Assembly: GCA_018398575.1 (NCBI GenBank)
Contig: JAGTXZ010000021.1
Coordinates: forward strand, 1,116,001 to 1,180,000
DNA from: Ampelomyces quisqualis
Taxonomy: Eukaryota; Ascomycota; Dothideomycetes; Pleosporales; Phaeosphaeriaceae
Length of the DNA stretch: 64,000 nt
Direction of reading: 5' to 3'
This document shows positions 57,701 to 64,000 of this stretch, one piece after another. Made by a program: the position numbers and the translations under genes. Positions within the stretch are counted from its first letter, which is position 1. The number at the start of each line of letters is the position of its first letter. The notes beneath the pieces were generated by a model. The model worked only from the letters and a program-made list of their open reading frames with translations. It was not told the DNA's origin and searched no databases.

Positions 57701-59038
57701 ATGTGGTGCCCACCAGAGCGCAATTGCAGACGCGGTCTCGGGCGTGGACAGTTCTTCGTCAGCCATGAATGGCTCTACGTCTTCGGGCATCTGGAAATCG
57801 TCTTCGTCGTCTTCGTCGTTACCGTAACCGAATACTTCATCTTCGTGGCTGACGGACAGATTCTTGGGAGCAACGGCGCGTGATGATATGGGGTTGATGA
57901 TGGGATCGAAGTAAAAAGCGGGAAGACTAGGATCCTCTGCGCGCACGTATACGACCTGAGGGTGTGAGTACCAGGCAATCTTGACGCTGCGAGGCAGAGA
58001 ATTGTAAAGGAACGGGTACGAAACGCGGTATTCGGTTCGAATGGGCGCACGGAAAATGATGCGGTCGATGGCGTTGAATTCGCCGAAGTCCTCGTCGTTC
58101 GGGTCGATGTCCTTGTACAGCGGCTCAAATCGCGGTCCACCGGGTATCGCTACATTCAAGGCCTTGGCTGTGAGGAAGCTGTTCATTTCAAACATGTGGA
58201 AATAGTTCTTGTCGACGATGTCGCTCAACAGTTGCCTGCTCAGACGATACAAAGTAGCCATCTGTGGCAGGTCCAGGTTCCATGTCTCGTAGCTTGGGCC
58301 ATTGATGTGGGGAGTGTCAAGCAGCGGTCGGTGCTCGTAAAACCACTCGACAACTGGCCCATCTTCATCCTCGTCGAGCTCCAGCTGGATGGGCTCTAAG
58401 GGTTCCACATCTTCGATATTCTCCGAGTACGACAGCGGTGGCTCTTCATCGTCGAAAGGCGGGAAACGCATGCGCTTGAAATGACGACGGTCGCTCTTTT
58501 CTTTCCGCATCGCTAGCCACATGGCAGCCCACTGCGCGTGAAAGACTGGCTCGATCACGCGAGGCACTTCATTGACGAGAGTCAAGCATCCATTTGTGTG
58601 GTATAGGACCTTGACATCTCGTCTGCTCTCCCACGGCATAGGCATGTTCTCCAAAAGCTTCAGCACCGCATGCGGCATGAACTTCAGTGCACCGAGGTAG
58701 CTTCGCTTGTCGCTCGTGAACTTCTTCTGCGAAACATCTCCGATATCCCTAAACACCTTGCGCAAATGCTCTGGTGGCAGATCGGCCTTCTGGGTCTCGA
58801 CAAAACCAGCCTTGCGCTTCTCGCCAAATCGCTGGCGCTGCTGCCGTAACCAATCCTTCTTCTTCTGCGCAAACTTTGCTACTTGCGGGTCGACAGGTGG
58901 TCGCATTCCAGGAGGTCCAACAGTGCCAGGCACGCGTGGCGGGCCAGGAGGTGGGGGCGGTGGTGGAGGAGCATAGCCAGCGCCTGGAGGTCCCGGAGGA
59001 GGGGGCGGGGGCGGGGGCGGAGGCGGTGGGAAATCCAT
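51789..59038 (-). CDS. PRP8: pre-mRNA-splicing factor PRP8
   Basis: Central U5 snRNP protein holding the spliceosome active site. Two exons, 59038-54406 and 54277-51789, join in frame (WEKAS-GFEES) across a 128-base intron, giving 2373 aa, the expected size. A Pro-rich N-terminus (runs of Pro in the first 40 residues) precedes the conserved NTD; the reverse-transcriptase-like, thumb, linker, endonuclease-like, RNase H-like and C-terminal Jab1/MPN domains follow. Stretches identical in style to all PRP8 orthologues include KFMPHAVLKLLENMPMPWES, MPSRFPPAVFYTPKELGGLG and PKNVLKRFITIADLRVQVAG. Fungal PRP8 is a frequent intein host; no intein is inserted here. The small Gln/Glu stretch (QQAAEIDKQQEEQQQ) is the variable linker. 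Confidence 0.98.
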
Positions 59039-59776
59039 TGTGGGTGTGCGTTGTAGAGTAATCTATGGTATGTTAGACCTTGCGCTGTCGCGTCGTTGAG
59101 CTGGTAAAGGTAGGCATTGAGAGGAAAAGTAGGTGGTGGTCTCAGATGAAGCGCCAAGGGGTAGAAGCTTCGCAATTGACTGACGTACCACTTCGCGAGT
59201 GCAAAAAGCTCCCACGGACCTCTGTATTCTCCTGGCCCTACTGTCGTCCCTAAGATTCTAGCGCGACTTCTATTTTGTCCTGCGATCGAGTCTCGAAGCT
59301 TTGCGGACGGCAAAGCGCCGCGATGGGAGGGAGGAGTCGCGTTCGCGCAGTATGTGAACTGTTTCCAAACAGTCGGTTGGCAAGGAATGACGACGCGCAC
59401 GAACTGGAAATCAATCCTCGACGCGTTGGAGCGATGTGGTGATGGAGGTGTATGCGGTGGCGCATCTCATCGATGATAAGTTTCAGTCGCGCCTGCCTTG
59501 CGCACGTGCCATGACGCTAGCGAAACTTAGCGCGCACCTCGCTTTGGCACAATCGAAAATCCGCACGAGAAGTTTACGACCGGACACTAACGACAACAGC
59601 ACCCCAGTGGTAAGTCCTATCCCGCACATTGCTGCCAATTTTTTCACTACCCATCGTGCTGACCTCCTCGAAGACTCAGGTACGAAGCATCGCACATGTG
59701 CCTTCGCCCCGACGACAACTCTCGCTCACATCGCACACAGATCATCGCCCACTAAATCCCCCGGAAATCTATCAAA
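59039..59776. other. divergent promoter, PRP8 / RPL34
   Basis: 738 bases between two head-to-head core genes. May include 5'UTR introns of RPL34 (GTAAGT at about 59610). No separate gene. Confidence 0.55.
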
Positions 59777-60302
59777 ATGCCGTCAAACAGACTCACCTAC
59801 GTACGTCGCATCCGTGTTCCATAGCGGCAGTCGACCAGGAAGAGATGAGCGCATGGAATGGGGGCTAACAGCCAGGCAGAGGCGACGTGCGCCATACAAC
59901 ACTAGGAGCCAGAAAGTCCGCGTGATCAAGGTCAGTTATCGAGGCAGTCAGACCTGCGAGGATGCGTACTAAGTGTTGGACAGACTCCCGGTGGTGAGCT
60001 CCGCTACCTTCACATCAAGAAGAAGGGCACTGCCCCCAAGTGTGGTGTATGTTGGGTCCTGGATACTACCACGACATCAGCCTAACGACTTCCAGGACTG
60101 CGGTACCAAGCTCGCTGGTGTTCCCGCCCTCCGTCCCCGCGAATATGCCACCGTCTCCCGCCCCAAGAAGACGGTCTCGCGTGCGTACGGTGGATCGCGA
60201 TGCGCAAACTGCGTCCAGGACCGCATTGTCCGCGCATTCCTGATCGAGGAGCAGAAGGTCGTCAAGAAGGTGCTCAAGGAGTCCCAGCAGAAGAAGCGTT
60301 AA
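59777..60302 (+). CDS. RPL34: 60S ribosomal protein L34
   Basis: Four exons: 59777-59800 (only 8 codons), 59880-59930, 59984-60046 and 60096-60302, all phase 0, giving 114 aa. The product reads MPSNRLTY-RRRAPYNTRSQKVRVIK, then TPGGELRYLHIKKKGTAPKC, then GDCGTKLAGVPALRPREYAT and SRAYGGSRCANCVQDRI. It contains the eL34 zinc-binding CxxC pairs (KCGDCG and RCANCV). The Lys-rich C-terminus (KKVLKESQQKKR) is typical. Dense, short introns near the start codon are usual for fungal ribosomal protein genes. Confidence 0.96.
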
Positions 60303-61043
60303 GCGGTTGTAGTTTGAGGGGAATAAGGCTTTAGCATGTCAAATCTGGGGCCATCGGTGTTCAATGTGCATTACGGGCAGTCTCCTGGTTCGGTCGGGTT
60401 TTACGATATCAAGAAGGTATCTGCATCATGCCGTCGCTCACGGGACGGTGATAGCTGAGTAGGATCACGAATACATCCACAAGCTACCATGACCAAGCTC
60501 GGGTGCACGTGCAGTGTTTGAGTGCGATGGGAGCCGAGTACAGCGTTCGTGCCGAGCGCTCTGTGGTCTTTTGGAGGAATAGCAGATTCTTCACGTGACA
60601 TTACTCGTGATGGTTCACAGTCGGCTATTGCGGGTGCCCTGAATATGACCCGGTGAAGCTATCCGTCGTGCGAATACAAGGCGCAGAGGACCTGCCCTGC
60701 TAGCTGCTTCATGACATTGGAAGCAGGCATTATCTACCACCTAGTCCAAGAATAGACTGGCGGCGCGTGGTTGGCAGAGTCCGGCCCTGTAGCTGTGCCC
60801 CCGCCTCAGGCTCAGCGGCTCCCTGCTGAAGGCTCCCAGGTTGTATGTTCGCGGATAGCCGACTGGGAACACATGATTGCGCTGAGGCTCGCCTAGCCAG
60901 TGGTTTGGAAGACGGTGAGCTGGCGGGGCTGGACGAGATGTCGTTGAAAGATTTCGCACACCACCATCCGGCTCCGCTAAACTCCCCCACCTGCACGCCC
61001 CAACTGCGGACGGCGGCTGCGGTATCGGCGTCAACTCGCTACC
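60303..61043. other. intergenic, no gene seen
   Basis: Spacer between RPL34 and the Zn2Cys6 regulator, including its promoter. ORFs on both strands are chance overlaps. Confidence 0.55.
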
Positions 61044-63407
61044 ATGTATCAGTCGATGAGTCCGACGCGAGGCATCGCTTCCTCAGCACAACACCCGTTC
61101 GCATTGGCGCCGACCAGTCCGCCCAGCACCCGCGGCTTCAAGCGCTCGGCCTCGACCGACGACGAGCAGGAAAATAGCCACGGCGATGCGCGACCCTCGT
61201 CGGCGCGGCGCAACAACGCCGTGAAGCGAGCCTGCAACGAGTGCCGCCAGCAAAAAGTGCGTGTGTGCAGTGTGCACTGTGTTATGGCAGCTTGCCCTGG
61301 TCACGCCCCGCTAACGCCTCTCTAGCTCAAGTGCGACGTCCAGCAGGATCCCTTCGTGAGCTGCAAGCGCTGTGTCAAGCAGACGCTGCGATGCGTCATC
61401 GAGCCCAACTTCAAGCGCGTCGGGAAGCGCAACCGCAATGCCGAGATGGAGAAGGAGATGGAGTATCTGCGCGAGCGACTGGCGCTCTACGAAGGCTCGC
61501 CGGCGCGGCAGGCCAGGCCCAAGTCGCCGCCGCCGCCACCGCTCGACAACGACGCCTTTCTGCAGACGCAACACCAGCAGGTGGCCGCGACGTCGTTGCT
61601 GGACCTGAGAAGTGGATCGCCCATGTTCTATCCGCTGGGCTCAGGCGAGAGCCACGTGCGTCTCAGCCACGCCGAGGTCAACGAGCTCTTCACCGAGTAC
61701 TTCCAGCTGTACCATCCGTTCCTCCCCTTCCTGGACCAAGTGCGCTCCCCCGACGAGTACCACTCGCAAGACCACAAGCTGCTGTTTTGGGCCATCATTA
61801 GTGTCGCAGCCCGCCGCTATGGCGGTCGACCGGGCTTGCTGAAGGATCTCGCCAAGCCACTGAACGATCTGATCTGGGACTCGATTCGAAACCAGCCAAA
61901 CCACCACGTCGTCAAAGCCCTGTGCCTGCTGTGTACCTGGCCGATACCCGCCGAGCGCACCGTGACCGATCCGACATTCATACTCTGCGGCGCCATGATG
62001 CAGGTCGCCATGCAGATAGGCCTACATCAGCCGACTCATGCACAAGACTTTGCAAGGACCAAGGTCCGCCTACGACAGGAGGACATCAACGACCGACTCC
62101 GCACGTGGGCAGTCTGCAACACGGTAGCCCAGACGTGAGCTCTCCGTTCCGTGTATTCGGATCTTGCTAACATGCCCAAGTGTGTCCACCGGTAACGGTC
62201 AACCATCAATCACTCTCTACAATTCAACGCTCGAGTTCGACGTCGACGACGAAAACGACATGCAAATCCTGCCTCCTACACTGTTCGTTCGGTTGCGACA
62301 GGAGAAGGCCGCAGATCGGATAGGTCGACAGCTCTATTCCACACACAAAGACCGGACTGATGATGAAGCTATCATATACCTAAACATGCAGGCAGAGCGA
62401 TTGAAGGCGGAGCGCAAGTCCTTAGATGGAGTTGACAATGGTGTGTTAAGTGGTGCCTGTCATCCAAGCCCTGATGTGACTGACTTTAAACAGAACTCGA
62501 GGAATTGTATCATCGCGCGGTTTCGGTCCACACTCATCTCTATTCATTCTTCATAGCGGATCCTCGCCTAGAACGCCGGGAAGACTTGGTGGCCCTGTAT
62601 TTTGCAGCAACAGGCTTCCTGGACCGCGTGTTCAAGCTGCATCGCGAGAACAAGTTGCTCTTCGTTCCATATTACATCATGCAAATGTCTCTTGCCGCGG
62701 GTTTCGCTCTCGTCAAAATCCTCAACTCCGACTTTGCAAGCAGACTGCCCGTTGAGCAAGGTCGCAAGTATGTATTGCAGACAGTCGATGTGCTGAGGAA
62801 GGCCAAGGTCTGGCCCAATGACCTCCTCGATCGTTTCGCTGAAGTTCTGGCGCAGTTGTGGAAGGAGAGCTCGCGAGGGCGAAGCCTTCACAGTTTGTCG
62901 CAATCGCCGTCGGTCAGTAACGCAGGAATGAGCACATTCAACCAACATCTCCAGCAGCAACACCAACAATCGCCAACCCAACAAAATCAGCATCAGCATC
63001 AGCACCAGCGACGAAATAGTACCGGTCTGCATGATGATATTCTGGGTCTTATAGTTCGCAGTCGGAAGAGCATGAGTGTGGTGTTCGACTGCGTGTGGCG
63101 CTGGCGAGAAGCTCAAGTTAGTGGCGCTGCAGACCAGCTCGACAGCACTGTCATGACCAATCCCACGAACCCAGACTCATCCACGAGCTCGACTCCCCCA
63201 CCAGGGACCGTCGTCGAAAATCCTGCCCATAGCCTGCCCAACTTCAATCCTCACCTCAACACGCTCAGCATGCCGCTCCAGCTACCTCAAGGTCTCGCAA
63301 GTGCTAACAGCTTCGAGTTTTTCGACTCAGTGTCTTGGATGCTGGACACGCAGAACGACTGGAACCAGTACCCCACTGGAGGTTTCGGTGCTGAATTTGG
63401 TGCTTAG
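61044..63407 (+). CDS. Zn2Cys6 transcription factor, Leu3/PrtT type
   Basis: Four exons, 61044-61256, 61326-62134, 62181-62440 and 62494-63407, give 731 aa. The zinc cluster (RACNECRQQK-LKCDVQQDP, then SCKRCVKQTLRC) is split by intron 1, a position common in this group. The NFKRVGKRNRNAEMEKEMEY segment after it is the hallmark of the Leu3/PrtT/War1-like subgroup, whose members control amino-acid synthesis or secreted proteases. The Fungal_trans region spans about 150-480 (LFWAIISVAARRYGGRPG; ADRIGRQLYSTHKDRTDDEA). The C-terminal half has Gln/His repeats (LQQQHQQSPTQQNQHQHQHQ) and an acidic/aromatic end likely to activate. Target pathway is inferred by family only. Confidence 0.92.
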
Positions 63408-64000
63408 AACGTCTTCATGGTGTCAAGTTCTCCCTATGATACAGCACCTGATACTCCAAAACCAAAGCCATGACCGCTCCCGTTTAGACAAGGTTCGATG
63501 CCTCCGAAATCGGCTCCACATCTTACTCCTCGTCTCCGGCGAAAAGTATGGCTTGCGATATTTTCCCATCTCTTCATTAGTGTTTCTTCAAGTATTTTGA
63601 TCATCTTAGCGCGGAGTTTGGCCGGCGTGAAGGTGTCGGGAGTCGGCAGACGGCCGCAATCTGCATTTCTTCATCCACATCAGGCGGTACTATTCTGTTC
63701 GACTTGCTGTTCACGGCACTGCAGGAGCCCGTGTCATAGTCGTCAAAGACATTATTGCTCTTACCCCAGCAGTGATTACTAGTAATAAACTCACTTACCA
63801 TCAATCAAATTCCTCATCTCAATCAGCGTTACTTACGCTGGACCAAGAGTTGCAAACTTGCAAGACACAAACGTCACAGAACGCCTCGCCAACCCCGCTC
63901 TTCCCCTATGACTATGCCATCAACCCTCATAGTGTTGGTGCCTTCGATATCATATCTGTCGGTGCAGCTGATAGACTATTGAACACCCTCCTATTCGGTG
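63408..64000. other. right-edge flank, no gene seen
   Basis: 3' flank of the Leu3/PrtT-type gene. The last 170 bases have an open frame (LTLDQELQTCKTQTSQNASP and on) that could be the edge of another gene, but there is too little to call. Confidence 0.4.

Noticed and set aside
51789..59038. PRP8 intein
   Set aside because: Fungal PRP8 often hosts an intein, so I looked for one. The spliced protein is 2373 aa, the normal intein-free size, and I saw no hedgehog/intein motifs.

Overview
The window is nuclear DNA of a filamentous ascomycete. Genes are single transcription units broken by short introns (about 45-130 bases, GT-AG, often with a CTAAC or CTGAC branch site). The protein set (STI1, PRP8, RPL34, RPC6, SPA2, an ING protein, a HOS2-type deacetylase, two Zn2Cys6 regulators, a Tri12-type MFS carrier, fungal-only DUF7514 and DUF7707 proteins, secreted GH131 and CALB-like lipase) points to Pezizomycotina, most likely Dothideomycetes/Pleosporales. 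That last step is inferred from general resemblance only. There are no operons, tRNAs, rRNAs or CRISPR arrays.

Layout. 1-7.2 kb: end of a DUF7514 gene, UGP1, a dihydroneopterin-aldolase-like gene, and STI1 head to head with the last. 7.5-10.2 kb: a bZIP factor and an unrecognised gene with 12-residue Gln-rich repeats. 10.2-12.9 kb: a gene-free stretch with a 30-base tandem repeat and a MITE-like inverted-repeat element. 12.9-19.3 kb: secreted CALB-like lipase, Zn2Cys6 regulator and D-2-hydroxyacid dehydrogenase. 19.3-22.5 kb: gene-poor, with coding-like scraps. 22.5-29.4 kb: GH43 enzyme, SPA2 and an ING/PHD protein, all on the minus strand. 29.9-38 kb: acidic ORF, HOS2-type deacetylase, Tri12-type transporter, RPC6 and a predicted membrane protein. 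38.4-43.1 kb: PHO8-type alkaline phosphatase with an apparent insertion at a splice junction beside an active-site codon, then a DUF7707 surface protein. 44.7-48.8 kb: APH-fold kinase-like protein, serine esterase and GH131 glucanase. 48.8-51.8 kb: gene-free. 51.8-64 kb: PRP8 (2373 aa, no intein), RPL34, and a Leu3/PrtT-type Zn2Cys6 regulator.

The genes are mostly unrelated housekeeping functions (sugar nucleotides, chaperone relay, splicing, translation, Pol III, chromatin, polarity) mixed with secreted hydrolases and regulators. I see no biosynthetic cluster and no coherent new system. The best leads are the disrupted alkaline phosphatase, the MITE-like element, the coding-like scraps at 20.9-21.5 kb, and several lineage-specific proteins. 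Exon boundaries were derived by hand from splice signals and reading frame, and all modelled multi-exon genes close in frame.
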